This document shows positions 10,110 to 20,896 of a DNA stretch of 64,000 nt, piece after piece. Made by a program: the position numbers and the translations under genes. Each line of letters opens with the position of its first letter. Positions within the stretch are counted from its first letter, which is position 1. The stretch comes from Oegoconia quadripuncta (taxonomy: Eukaryota > Arthropoda > Insecta > Lepidoptera > Autostichidae). The stretch lies in assembly GCA_949316235.1 (NCBI GenBank), contig OX438748.1:4591001-4655000 (forward strand). Direction: 5' to 3'. The notes beneath the pieces are model-generated. The model had not been told where the DNA came from. It did no database searches and saw only the letters and a list, made by a program, of their open reading frames with translations.

Positions 10110-10390
10110 ATAAATATAATAAATATCCTTAGACATACACACAGCGCCATCTAGTTCATACACACAGTAAGCAACTATAGGCTGGTGTTGTGGATACCAG
10201 ATAGTTGATAAACTACATAAATACATTTTTTTTTAATAAATAAATACTTATTATAAATGAAAACATCCATAACTCGGGTACACATGTCCATTTTCACATT
10301 TTTACAAACATATGACCCAAGCGAGATTCGAATTCCAAAAAAAAAAAATTTGGTCAGAGTTGCTAACCACTACTACACCAAACAGGTCGT
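10110..10390 (-). mobile_element. SINE B, near full length
   Basis: Reverse-complement copy: 'aaatatccttagacatacac', 'agcgccatctagttc', then 'actacaccaaacaggtcgt' at the head. The B-box region is damaged by a run of A's at 10337-10349 ('gagattcgaattcc' followed by poly-A), so its promoter is probably dead. Confidence 0.8.
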
Positions 10391-10538
10391 ACAGTTCCGC
10401 CGTGTCCGTATATATGTCAGAGCTGCTTTAATCGCAGATTATTAGCGACATAAATTGTATGCAAAAAAAATCGAAAACAATTTTTTGGCATACCTCCCTC
10501 TATATTAAAACCCAACCAAAAACGGTGGGTAATGTGAT

Positions 10539-10925
10539 TAACCTGTTTGTATGTTTGTATGTATAGGGAGAAGCCATAAAAGGAGGGTTATGTGTTTGAC
10601 CTGTATGTACATATGTCCGTCCCTATGTTCCCTCGTAACTAATAGACGGTTTTGACGATCACTGGGTATATCAAAATTTAAAAATATCAAAATGGCAGTT
10701 ACGGAGGGTGTATGGGATTTAATTTCAATCATATCATTAACCTCTGACGAAAAACAACCTCGTCTAACACAGACGACACGCAGAGTGTGTGTCCAGTCTT
10801 TGCCCGGGCGTATCTCAGTAATACGTCCTCCGATTTGGTGCGTTTTTTTTTATATTACAGATTAAACTAGACGTACTTGGACTTGATGGAAATCGGTTAA
10901 GCCGTTTCTAAGATAGTTATCTTTT
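10539..10925. repeat. Dispersed repeat with 'gaaatcggttaagccg' motif
   Basis: Phrases such as 'tgatggaaatcggttaagcc' and 'cgtcctccgatttgg' recur in degenerate form at 60470-60490 and resemble 'gaccgatttt(g)' near 15310 and 53760. Such motifs are common tails of insect repeats. Boundaries cannot be fixed. Confidence 0.35.
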
Positions 10926-11125
10926 AACACAGTTGGTTTGCTTTATCTGCATGATACAATACCCAGTTTTCTCAGGGGGTTTTTCTAAATACTCAATTTG
11001 TTCTAAAGTTAATGTCAGTATCAGCTATAGCTACAAATACAAAATACAAACACAAATAGTTTATTTTGCATCAATAGTCTTACATAAATTTACAATTATT
11101 ACGTGTATTATAATAATCTTTCCTG

Positions 11126-11260
11126 AATCCTACAACCTTGGGATCTTTAAGAGCAGAATAGCCATTTACTGGGATCGCGTGCTTTATCTTCGACCACATC
11201 GTCACTTTCCATCACGTGAGATTGTGGTCAAACACGAATCCAGTCAATCATAAAAAAAAG
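11126..11260 (+). pseudogene. LINE K 3' end fragment
   Basis: Encodes 'SYNLGIFKSRIAIYW', matching 'TYNLGIFKSRVNRHLLG' of the fuller LINE K copy at 19336-19696. It also shares the 3' tail 'gtgagattgtggtcaaac' and a final poly(A). Severely 5'-truncated, as is usual for target-primed insertions. Confidence 0.75.
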
Positions 11261-12504
11261 GTATCAAAACAAACATGATGACACGTCCAGTGTCCAACTA
11301 GGTAAAATTATTTTACCTATATTTTTGACCCTGGTGTCCCTCCGCCCTAATGTTAAAGGTGATAAAAACAGACGAAACAAAAGATGTAATGAAGAGAAGA
11401 GTGGAATGAGAGCTAAATGTGAGTAAGTAGATATCAATGTAAGTTTGTGAGAGGAGGTTATGTGTCTGCGTGTATGCCAATATTATTAAAATACACGGAA
11501 GCCCTGTTACCTAATAGACACTGAAAATCAAGGGTATATCTCACACGTCATTCCATACAAAATTTCAATATTTTTTTTCAGAAATGCACGCGCCGTGGTA
11601 CTTAGATTGATATGCGGCTGACGGGATTCGTAGGGTTCCTATCATACGAAATTTATTTGGAACTCATCATATTTAGATAAGATAAGATAAGATAAAATTT
11701 ATTTCAGTATAAAAATTAACCTAAATACATGACTTATTCTATAGTAACATAGTCCAAATAATACTATATTATGTTACCTAAACTAAGTAAATGTTTACTT
11801 GTGTCTTAGGCAACACGATTGCTAAACCAAAAATATTTGGTCAGTTTCCTTTGTGTATTTAATTTAATGATGTAATTATGTTGAATAGGCTGCAACCGCA
11901 ACCGGCATTATGACACAATTAACGCTTTTTCGTTGATAGTTTTGAAAAACAAATACCTATTCCAATAACTTCTATTCCACTTACCTAATATGTCCTATTT
12001 TTTTCATTACGGTAAAAAAGCTTATCCGGTATAATTTTATCAATAAACGATATTCTCACCGACACAAGGTTCCTTATTCACCAGGCCTCTCGAGTCTGAC
12101 CATAATACGAGTACAAGAGCAAAGTCTCCAATCACAAATTTTTGACGACGGAAACTATCACATTTTAACTATCGCTACCGTTATACCAACTTTATTGGAC
12201 GCTTTAACGGAATCCCTCGGGATCTCTCCAACAAAAGGGGGAACTTTAAAACGGCATCCTAAAAACCCGGGAAACAGGTCGGCCCCCACCCCGTTAAAAA
12301 GCGCAGGTGCGGGGGGCGATGCACGGGAGAAATTTCTTTCGAGAATGAGATAGCGTAACTACCTTACTACGTATCTGCTAAGGATATATATTTTATAATT
12401 TAGGTGAATATGGTTACTATAGTAATAATAACATCAAGATGGAACATTGCTTCTTGAAATACAAGAGCAATCTTAGCCTAGCTACATTGATTGAAATTAA
12501 GTAT
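11261..12504. other. No recognised gene; a GC-rich patch near 12.2-12.33 kb
   Basis: A short (gataa)n run lies near 11678. Around 12210-12330 the sequence is unusually G/C-rich ('gggaaacaggtcggccccc', 'gcaggtgcggggggcga'), but no protein or RNA gene could be recognised there. Confidence 0.4.
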
Positions 12505-12695
12505 AAACAAATATAAATATTTCGGATACCTATGCAATCATCTAGTCACAAAGTAAGCAAAACTATGGATACTAGATAATGGATAAACGTACACACATAT
12601 TAATGTTAATCCATGACTAGTTATACACGTGCGTATTCATCAAACAAATATTTACCCCTCGCAGGATTCGAACCGACTGCGACGGCAGCAAATTG
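12505..12695 (-). mobile_element. SINE C, head damaged
   Basis: 'aatatttcggatacctatg', 'caatcatctagtcacaaag', 'actatggatactagataa' and 'tttacccctcgcaggattcg' match the reverse strand of SINE C (compare 40191-40420). The sequence diverges within the head after 'gattcgaacc'. Confidence 0.7.
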
Positions 12696-12881
12696 CTAAA
12701 TAATCGCTGTGGAGCATTAAATTTGTAATACGTATTGGAAACAGCAACGCGACTTACCTATAAGTGGTTGCGATAATCGGTAGTCACGTCTTTGCCGAAC
12801 AATCGAAAAGCGCTTACTATAAGAATAAAAAGCATTTAACTGCTAGCGGACGACAGTAGTACGTGTTGCACTAGGTAAAAT

Positions 12882-13135
12882 AGTAATAATAATAATAAAT
12901 ATCCTTAGACATACACACAGCGCCATCTAGTTCCACAGTAAGTAACTATAGGCTTGTGTTGTGGATACCAGATGATTGATATACTACATAAATACATTTT
13001 TTTTTTGTAAATAAATACTTATTATAAATGAAAACATCCATAACTCGAGTACACATGTCCGTATTCATCACACAAACATATGGCCCTAGCGGGATTCAAA
13101 CCCGCGACCTGTTGGTATAGTGGTCAGAGTTTCTA
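12882..13135 (-). mobile_element. SINE B, near full length
   Basis: Reverse copy with an (aat)n tail, 'cagcgccatctagttcc', 'cataactcgagtacacatg', and the head 'gggattcaaacccgcgacc' and 'gttggtatagtggtcaga'. The very 5' end ('cgacctgtttggtgtag' reversed) is missing. Confidence 0.8.
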
Positions 13136-13531
13136 AGATTTATTTTAAAAAATTACACCTATATCGCATTTGTTGCTGTCTGCCAAAAATGTACAAATTT
13201 TACAATGGCTAAGAACTTATCGTCTAGGTTAAAGTTAACTGTATAAAAAAAAATTATTAATTTAAAACCATCTAAAGACCTACATCGAACTACACCAAAA
13301 AACTGTATTAAAAGCTAAATATCTTCGCAATAGCTTAACTGATTATCATCAAAGCTGAGAACCTGTCCCTCGTTTAGTCTTTCATATAAAGAAAACCGCA
13401 TTAAAATCGGTGCACCCTTTACTGATATACGTTCGGACATGAACTGGACACACACTCAAGCCATCAAACACATAACACCCGTTGTTTCTCGTTCGAGTCG
13501 AGGTAAGTTTCAAAAGGCATCGAACCTAATT

Positions 13532-14052
13532 GGCATACCTAAAGTTGCAAGTACTTAAACTGTCGTATTTTGGTGTATACCTATGAAACACACTCCAATC
13601 AACAAAGAAGATGTTTACAAACAACAAATACTCTTTGATTAAATGTCTTGAATGATTTACTTTCTGAAATACTTCAGTTCGGAGTTATAAAATAAAATAA
13701 TATATTTTTCCCTCCAAAATTATATTTTCAATAAAATTATCTAAAATTAAGTAACTAACAGAGCCATTTACATCACATTTCCTTCTGTCTTGGTGTATGT
13801 TATTATTATCAGAAATTTTAATAATGTATTTATTATATTGATAATTTTATTGAAAATATAATTTTTGAGGAAAATATATATTATTATTTTATTTTATACC
13901 TTCAAACAGAAATATTTCAGAAAGTATATCATTTAGGACATTTAGTCAAAGAATATTTGTTGTTTGTAAACATCTTATCTGTTTATTGGCGTATGTTTCA
14001 TAGGTGTACACCAAAATACAACGTTTTAAGTACTTGCAACTTTAGTGATGCC
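13532..14052. mobile_element. Foldback MITE, about 520 bp
   Basis: Left arm 13532-13742 and right arm 13843-14052 are imperfect inverted copies of about 205-210 bp. Outer ends read 'ctaaagttgcaagtacttaa' and its complement near 14023-14045. Shared inner words include 'ttttggtgta', 'acctatgaaaca', 'gatgtttacaaacaac' and 'aaaattatattttcaataaa'. The arms differ at many sites, so the element is old. The spacer of about 100 bp has no coding potential and no clear target duplication is visible. Likely a non-autonomous DNA transposon of unknown superfamily. Confidence 0.75.
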
Positions 14053-14704
14053 AGGCTCCATACAAAAATGTTCGATGTCTTTTATTGAACCAAAACTTAC
14101 CCACTCTAACAGAACTTTCTGTGGCGTCAAGGAGGTCCATCAAAGGTGCAGCTGTCAGGACATGCGGAGCAAGATAACAGATGATCCTTTGTCGGAGGTT
14201 AAAAGAATACATGCGCGTAGAGTTGCATCTCCTCCTTTTTGTTGTTGAAAATCTTTTTACAACTCCAATGCCTTTCCTCTTACATACACGTAACATTAAG
14301 ACTAAATTAGCTAATATGCCCCAACTAAAATTAACACATCGAAAATTCCATCTAACAAACTCCAAACAAAACTTTAGAAGCATCCCGAGCGCGAGAAGTT
14401 TACGAGAAACAGTAGTAACTACCAACATACAGTATCTACTATATGTGCACTTGAAACTTAATGTTTGTAAGCTTGGGAACTGTTTATTTTCTTTCCCTGT
14501 CTCAAAAGAAGTTGTATGTGCGGTTGTGGCGTTTGAAATCGTGAAAAGTGTTTTTTGTCTTGTGGAATTTGAAATGTACCCCTTACGAGAGTGGATTTGG
14601 TTTGATTTGGTTGAATGGCAAATCGAGAACCATATCGATCGATTTACGTCACAAACGGATAAAGCGAAGAAAGATATGATAATAATGATGTTTCCGCCGA
14701 CCGA
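14053..14704. other. Unrecognised region with uninformative open frames
   Basis: Two overlapping opposite-strand open frames (128 aa minus, 176 aa plus) cover this block. Neither has a motif I recognise, and two similar-length opposite-strand frames over one another argue against either being a gene. Confidence 0.35.
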
Positions 14705-14707
14705 CTT

Positions 14708-15185
14708 CTAACAGTTTTGGCGCTGTTGCGCTCGAAGATGGCTAACATAGCCGATCTTTGCGGTGAACTTCCGTACATGATGTGGACACGTAAGCACACC
14801 TTCTACGTAGTGATAATGAATGGCAGCGGATGGAAAGGTTTTCAACTCGTCGTGTTTAGCGACGAGGTCATCTTTACGCTGCTCCTCGAAATCGCTTACT
14901 CTCCAATGCACTACCCTGCGCCATTCAGGATATTGTGCAGCTAAACCTTTCCATCGAGATTCCTCAATATGCGCTTCTGAATATCTTTATATCTGAGAGA
15001 TGCCATGCCTCGCTTACCCTCCTCTAGTTCACAATAGAAGACGCGTTTCGCCATTCTCTCATCTGCCATACGTGATACGTGACCACACGACCGAAGCTGC
15101 CGAAAGCCTCAATGCCACCGACATTGGCTCTTCATGATGGTACGTAGGCACTTGAAGTGGATACGATCCAGAGTATGGATATAAA
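14708..15185 (-). pseudogene. LINE ORF2 C-terminus with zinc-finger tail, broken
   Basis: The minus strand from 15185 reads 'TLDRIHFKCLRTIMK', then after a stop '[20 protein letters not shown]', 'GKRG', '[18 protein letters not shown]', another frame change, and finally 'HYVEGVLTCPHHVRKFTAKI', 'GYVSHLRAQQR'. The order (..D.IH.KCLR.I.., .RM.DER..K..FY.EL..GKR, LRYKD..K, C..C.R.F.A.IG..SHLR) is the known C-terminal tail of a group of non-LTR elements. The final finger has lost its normal Cys pairing. Stops and frameshifts show it is dead. Confidence 0.7.
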
Positions 15186-15600
15186 TTTCTGTAAAAAGCC
15201 ACTAGGAGCCTGTAATTAGCACTTGGCAGTGTCATGCCTTTCCCGAATGCTTTTCGTGTGTATGTATGTAGATTGTTATATTACCTCCTGTAACCTTAAA
15301 CGACTTGACCGATTTTGAATTGCAAGGTGTCATTAGATTGGTCTTGTTCCCCAGTATCATTATTGTCTAATAACTTTGTTCATGTTTAAATTGTGATTGA
15401 TAAATATTGTTTTTAATAGTTTTTCAAGTATTAGTGTATAACTTAAATTATAATTGGCCATGCAGGGGATACAATCACAATATTGATTCCAAATAAGTGG
15501 TTAAAGATTGATCTCACGTTGCTTCATTTTAAGCAATATAATGATAATTTGTTTAGTTTGCTCATTAGAGTTTTTATCTTATGTTTCTTTTGATTAATGT
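15186..15600. other. No recognised feature
   Basis: AT-rich flank of the foldback element. A 'cgacttgaccgattttgaa' repeat motif lies near 15302. Confidence 0.4.
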
Positions 15601-17253
15601 TAATATACAATGTGTCCCGGAGAGAAGTGACCAGCGGGCGTAGTTTGAAAATTTATACAAAATTATCGATAAATCATTTAAATTTAGAGACCTAACTGCT
15701 TTTGTTTTTTAAAAATTGTTAATCCTTTTTTTTTAATAGACATGTCTGACCTTCTGCACTATTTTAGTCATAATTTCTTTGTTTTTACGTCTTTCCCAAT
15801 TCTTTTTTTTTTAATTCAGTGCTGTTATTATTATTCATCAAATTAAGTTATGAAAATTATCCCAAAACAAATAAATAATTTATTAAAAAAGAAATAAACT
15901 TAAAATTCGACCAACAAAACTGTATTTCTTTAAGTTTAAAAATAAAAAAACGAAAAATGTCCCTATAACATCATGTTTTTTTTTAATTATTATGATACTA
16001 CATGATATTCTCTAAAATATCCTCGAACAATGTTTTTAGTTATTTCAAATAAATGTGAACGTACGAGACATTGAAATTGACCTTTTATGCTCCAGTAACT
16101 AGATAGAGATAAGTTTAAAAAAATGAAAGTAATGTTTTAAGCAGTTTATTTGCACATTTAAGTGTTTTGTTATTACAATGAATCATTTTGATTTTAACAT
16201 GATAGTTTAATAATAAATAAAAGATACTTAATTTGTTAAAATGGTTGTTTATTAAGAAAAATCAGGTAATTAATTATGTTTTCAAAATGACCGCCGTCAG
16301 CGGTTATGCAGGCCAGGGCCCTAAATGACATCCTTAGTGTAGTTCGCCTTATTTCTGCATGATTCTGCGCTATTTCTGCGGCAGCAGCATCGATTCTCTG
16401 TTTCAGCTGGTCTCTTGAAATTATTGGCACAGCATAAACTTTTTGCTTCATGTAGCCCCAGAAATAATAATCAAGAGGCGTCAAGTCTGGTGACCTCGGG
16501 GGCCATGCTATTGGACCGCCTCTGCCAATCCATCTTGGATAATTTTCATTGATGAATTCACGTAACGAAACATAATTAATTAATTACCTGATTTTTCTTA
16601 ATAAACAACCATTTTAACAAATTAAGTATCTTTTATTTATTATTAAACTATCATGTTAAAATCAAAATGATTCATTGTAATAACAAAACACTTAAATGTG
16701 CAAATAAACTGCTTAAAACATTACTTTCATTTTTTTAAACTTATCTCTATCTAGTTACTGGAGCATAAAAGGTCAATTTCAATGTCTCGTACGTTCACAT
16801 TTATTTGAAATAACTAAAAACATTGTTCGAGGATATTTTAGAGAATATCATGTAGTATCATAATAATTAAAAAAAAAACATGATGTTATAGGGACATTTT
16901 TCGTTTTTTTATTTTTAAACTTAAAGAAATACAGTTTTGTTGGTCGAATTTTAAGTTTATTTCTTTTTTAATAAATTATTTATTTGTTTTGGGATAATTT
17001 TCATAACTTAATTTGATGAATAATAATAATAGCACTGAATTAAAAAAAAAAGAATTGGGAAAGACGTAAAAACAAAGAAATTATGACTAAAATAGTGCAG
17101 AAGGTCAGACATGTCTATTAAAAAAAAAGGATTAACAATTTTTAAAAAACAAAAGCAGTTAGGTCTCTAAATTTAAATGATTTATCGATAATTTTGTATA
17201 AATTTTCAAACTACGCCCGCTGGTCACTTCTCTCCGGGACACATTGTATATTA
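15601..17253. mobile_element. Foldback element: inverted duplication of a Tc1/mariner-like 3' end
   Basis: Left arm 15601-16281 and right arm 16568-17253 are near-identical inverted copies of about 680 bp. By eye they differ mainly in homopolymer lengths and one base in the 'cagtgctgttatt' region. The termini read 'tacaatgtgtcccggagag', flanked by TA. The 286-bp centre and the inner end of the left arm hold the C-terminal part of a transposase on minus (16236-16567). Both arms therefore carry the last 14 or so codons plus the 3' untranslated end. The simplest reading is an autonomous Tc1/mariner-like element whose 5' part was replaced by an inverted copy of its own 3' end. An RNA across it would form a hairpin of about 680 bp. 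Confidence 0.9.
16236..16567 (-). pseudogene. Tc1/mariner-superfamily transposase, C-terminal remnant
   Basis: Read from 16567 down, the frame gives 'REFINENYPRWIGRGGPIAW', 'PPRSPDLTPLDYYFWGYMKQ', 'KVYAVPIISRDQLKQRI' and ends at a stop at 16236. 'RWIGRGGPI.WPPRSPDLTPLD' followed by 'FWGY.K..VY' is the last catalytic block of a transposase group in the IS630-Tc1-mariner superfamily, with the final Asp in 'PLD'. The N-terminal DNA-binding domain and the first two acidic residues are absent, cut off at the inverted arm, so it cannot be active. About 110 codons remain with no stop. Confidence 0.85.
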
Positions 17254-17351
17254 GCATGAGAAAGTTTGTTGAGAAACTTATGATACATTTTATGGTCAAA
17301 AATCAAACATGGCGATCACAAAATACAAAATATGCTGTCGGGTTATTTACA

Positions 17352-17570
17352 TAGATAAATAATAATGTCACGACATTTATCGCAAATGGAGTGGTCAGAT
17401 ATATCACTGTTTGTTTGGGTGTTTTGGTGTTTCAAATATTGAAATTTTAATGCTTGTAACAATTTGTTCGAAGTCCACAGAGATGCACACCGGACGAGGG
17501 GTGAGGCGATCGCCGTTAAATTAATAATATTCAAATCTGAAGGTTTTGATGGGAAGTCCTCTATGATTGT
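17352..17570 (-). repeat. Repeat F copy
   Basis: 'gacatttatcgcaaatggag', 'tggtcagatatatcactg', 'gaggggtgaggcgatcgcc' and 'gatgggaagtcctctatg' align with the reverse strand of repeat F (compare 35652-35912). Confidence 0.6.
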
Positions 17571-17724
17571 TTTTAATATTTTTTATTAATTTCGTATATG
17601 ACATTTCCTTCTATGACCCTTTGCACTTGAAAGTTGCTGATGTAAACTTTAAGTAGGAAATTATGACGGCATTTTCATATAAAATAAAATTACAGTAAAT
17701 AATAATAACAGAAAGGTCTTTTCG

Positions 17725-17927
17725 TAAGTAAATAAATATTGTGGACACATACACCTATCATCCACTTCCAAACCAATGCATGTACTACGGATACTAGATA
17801 ACAGATAAACACACATATTTATATAGATTCGTATTCATCATACCAACATTTAAACCAAGCGGGATTCGAACCACCAACCGTTGGTTTCGCTGACGGGGTC
17901 ACTATCCACTACGCCAATCGGTCGTCA
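17725..17927 (-). mobile_element. SINE C
   Basis: (aaat)n end, 'tactacggatactagataac', 'gtattcatcataccaac', 'gcgggattcgaacc', 'accgttggtttcgctgac', then 'ctatccactacgccaatcgg'. Reversed, this is a tRNA-like head with B-box 'ggttcgaatcc' and 'tggcgtagtgg' as A-box. Confidence 0.8.
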
Positions 17928-18684
17928 ACTGAAACTTACAAGTACAAGTAAAACTTACAAGTTTAAAATTTTATTTGAAAGCACTGACATATATGAGGTA
18001 ATTGTGTACACATACACTCATCTCATACACGCACATACACGCACATACACTCGCACACACTTCTCCGTACATTTTTTCTCTTCCTTACACCCACAAAACA
18101 CAATAGTTTGAAGTATGAATAGATAAAGTAACAAAATAAGCTATGTAAAACTTTACTGAGATCTAACTGGACTAATCTTAACTGGACCAAAATTATTTAA
18201 CCACTTGCCTGATTACTTAAAACAGCTCAATTTTTCTTGTTTTAAGTTAGGATTATTTGACAACCTAATAAATAAATGTTATTATTCAGTTGACAAATTT
18301 CTTAATGATAAATTGTAGTATTAATTAATCATCATTATTTAAAATTGAATATCTAATATACTAGACACTACAAATTATAGATGAAAATGAATGACATTTA
18401 TTTTAGACAACCATTTTGTTTAAATTTAATACTTTGTATTGTACGCCTAATGGGCAAGTTACAATGGACATTCCATTGATCTGACATCTGTATCCTTTTA
18501 TCACATGTAACTTCACAATAAATGATTTGAATTTGAATTTCAATATTTTGGCTTCTAAATGTACCTATAACGTATTTTAAATTTGTAATTATGGGTGTGA
18601 TTTCAAATAAATCATTAAATTAAAAAGGCGGCCTAAGTCTTTAGGAAGATAGGAAGTAAATGTATATATGTATGTATATATATA
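17928..18684. other. No recognised gene; CA-rich tract
   Basis: A (ca/cgca)-rich simple repeat lies at about 18006-18062. The remainder is AT-rich with no family match. Confidence 0.45.
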
Positions 18685-18755
18685 TACAGGGTGAATTTGA
18701 ACTCGTATAATTCCTGTTTACTGCTGACTCCACACCTGATAACGAACAACTTTCC

Positions 18756-19319
18756 CTTCTGCTTTGCGCTTTCCTTCTACTCCGACTTCAGACTTCTACA
18801 ACTATTCTTTCTCCATACATGCAGTTAGACTTTGGAATTCACTGCCCACCGACGTACGTGATAGTCAGTCGTTACCGGTCTTCAAATCGCGACTGAACGA
18901 GCATTACCTTAAACTGTCTCAATAGATTATTATTATTATTAGTGTACATTTGTTTAAGTATATATCATATTTATTTATAGGTTTTGTATTTATGTTTATC
19001 ATATTAGATTATATATTTTATTATATTTATTTATATTATAACAACACCATAATTTAAGTATGTATGTCATCGACATGATTGTTGTTTTCTCTATTTATTA
19101 GTTGTATGTTTGTTTATAACTACTGTTTTTGTAAGTGTACTCGCTATCTACTTTTATGTTACCTCATCAATTTGTCTCCTTACTGAGGTTTGCGGGAAGA
19201 GATCTCTCATAGACATAAGCTCGCCTTTTGTATATTTTAATATTCTCCTGTTTTTTTGTTTTGTTTGACGTGTATGCTTATATACAATAAAGTGTTAAAA
19301 TAAATAAATAAATAAAATA
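18756..19319 (+). mobile_element. LINE L, 5'-truncated insertion in the MITE
   Basis: Flanked by the direct repeat AACTTTCC (18748-18755 and 19320-19327), the target-site duplication. Coding remnant 18758-18925 reads 'FSIHAVRLWNSLPTDVRDSQ', 'SLPVFKSRLNEHYLKLSQ' and stops. '..A.RLWNSLP..VR...SL..FKSRL..HYL' is the usual C-terminus of CR1/Jockey-group retrotransposons. Then comes a 3' UTR ('tgaggtttgcgggaagagat', 'acaataaagtg') and an (aata)n tail. Only the end of the element is present, so it is not mobile itself. Confidence 0.85.
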
Positions 19320-19335
19320 AACTTTCCACAAGGAA

Positions 19336-19696
19336 TTGTATTTTACAGGATACATTTCGGTGAGTGTGCGATGGAATTGCACGATCTTATTCCACCGTCC
19401 CCTTTCCATCTTCGGACAACCAGGCGCGGGGGGGGTTTCCATCCATATGTTGTCAACATACCGAACATCCGCACTAAGCGCTTTGCTTCATCATTTATAA
19501 TGCGGACTGCTAAGGTATGGAACTCACTGCCCGCGTCGGTTTTTCCCGACACTTACAACCTTGGGATCTTCAAGTCTAGAGTGAATAGGCATTTACTGGG
19601 TGCGCGTGATACATCTTCGGCTTCATCGTCACTTTCCATCAGGTGAGATTGTAGTCAAACGCGAAACCAGTTTTTAATAAAAAAAAAAAAAAAAAA
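19336..19696 (+). mobile_element. LINE K, 5'-truncated insertion in the MITE
   Basis: Inserted just downstream of LINE L, with AAGGAA at both sides (19330-19335 and 19695-19700, the latter merging with the poly(A)). Coding remnant to 19646 reads 'HFGECAMELHDLIPPSPFHL', 'RTTRRGGGFHPYVVNIPNIR', 'TKRFASSFIMRTAKVWNSLP', 'TYNLGIFKSRVNRHL'. This is a classic C-terminus of an insect non-LTR reverse transcriptase of the CR1/Jockey group. The 3' end is 'tcatcgtcactttccatcag', 'gtgagattgtagtcaaac', then 'ttttaata' and poly(A). Related 3' ends occur at 11126 and 63865. Confidence 0.85.
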
Positions 19697-20371
19697 GGAA
19701 CCATAGAAGAATTCAATCAAAAAGTTTTCGATTACCCATCAAAGTAACCATTCTGAGACCACCTTTAGCATGGAAGTCCAAAAATTTTCGGCTGAATTCG
19801 GCTATGGTTCCTAGTGGAAAGCTCTTCGTAATTAGCAGTGGAGTCACCAGCTGAAAATTGTTGGATTTCCATAGCAAAGTTGGTTTCAGAATGTTTACTT
19901 AGTATGGGTAATCGAAAATTTTTTGATCGAATTCGTCTATTGTTACTTGGGGAAAGTTGTTCATAATTAAAGGTGGCGTCACCAGTGAAAGGGAATTACA
20001 CAAATTCAAATTCACCCTGTATACCGTAGGCGTGTTCAAGGTCTGATTGACCCGCACCGACCGCATTAACTCTGGCTACAACCTCACCGCAGAAGAGCTA
20101 CGTCTGGCGTTTAATTGGTGGTCTATCGATTGATAATTACGGTCTGGAATTAGTGACTGCGGACCGTGATTGTAGTGCTGGTTAATTTTGTTACTTCGTG
20201 TGGTCAGTTATGGTTTAAATTTGATGAGCCTTGAACTGACGCTTAAGCTTCAAAGAACTACCAATTTTAGAATAATTACATTGAAGGATTCGGCATCATA
20301 TCGTTCCCACACCAGTATCAAGGGAACTCCATTCTCGAAGTTGTAAGCGAGTATGCCTATTTAGGACAAGA

Positions 20372-20640
20372 GATCCGACTATATAGGCCTACCCTCGTAT
20401 ATGAGGGAGTATGGGCCATAGTCGTCCACGCTGGCCCAATGCGGGTTGGGGACTTCACACGACTTTGATTTTTATTTCTCAGACATGCAGGTTTCCTGTC
20501 GATCTTTTCCTTCACCGTTTAAGAACAGTCGAATAAATGCACATAAGTAATTAAATGAAATTTCAAGTATGAAGGCCATGTAGCCTGCTTGGAGATCAAA
20601 CCCGGACATCCTAAATTAGGAGACCGAATCTTAACGCCCA
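20372..20640 (-). mobile_element. SINE D, diverged
   Basis: Reverse-strand copy: 'ctcgtatatgagggagtatg', 'ggccatagtcgtccacgctg', 'tttatttctcagacatgcag', 'ggccatgtagcctgcttgg', ending in the head region 'taggagaccgaatcttaac'. Many base changes make it one of the older copies. Confidence 0.8.
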
Positions 20641-20699
20641 TACTTCTTCATATACGATGGAAGGCCTAGCACTATACAGCATGCAAACTATACAGGTAT

Positions 20700-20876
20700 T
20701 ACTTCGAAAGAGAGGCCAATTGTCGAATCTAACTCGGCTAGGCAGCATTCGGGAAACTGCCCAATGTTTTCTCGTCTAAAATACTTCAGTTCTTGAAGAT
20801 AAAAGTCTTTAATCAACGTGTGTTACCAGCGATGACTTATGGCACTGAAACGTGATCTATGGGCCTCAAAAGAAAA
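20700..20876 (+). pseudogene. RTE-like reverse transcriptase fragment
   Basis: Plus-strand frame reads 'LGAAFGKLPNVFSS'-like text (with stops) and 'KILQFLKIKVFNQRVLPAMT', 'YGTET', a stop, then 'MGLKRKL'. 'KVFNQ.VLP.MTYG.ETW...' is the conserved block after the catalytic palm in RTE-type non-LTR reverse transcriptases. It has in-frame stops and ends about 20 bp before SINE D. Confidence 0.65.
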
Positions 20877-20896
20877 TTATGTCTTGTATGTTTCGT

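Larger units (their letters stand above)
18687..20019 (+). mobile_element. MITE family G, copy 1, carrying two nested LINEs
   Basis: Starts 'cagggtgaatttgaactcg' just after TA and ends 'caaattcaccctg' just before TA, the inverted ends of family G. Own sequence is at 18687-18755, 19328-19335 and 19697-20019 (plus the duplicated AACTTTCC). The rest is two insertions. The right part is itself compound: it has 'ggaaccatagaagaattc' to 'tatggttcctagtgg', then a second inverted segment 'gaaaattgttggatttcc'. TA flanks and 'CAGGGTG' tips fit a Tc1/mariner-type non-autonomous element. Confidence 0.8.

Noticed and set aside
14181..14711. 176-aa plus-strand open frame
   Set aside because: No recognisable motif, overlapped by an opposite-strand frame of 128 aa, no promoter or splice context. 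Length alone is not enough in AT-poor local sequence.
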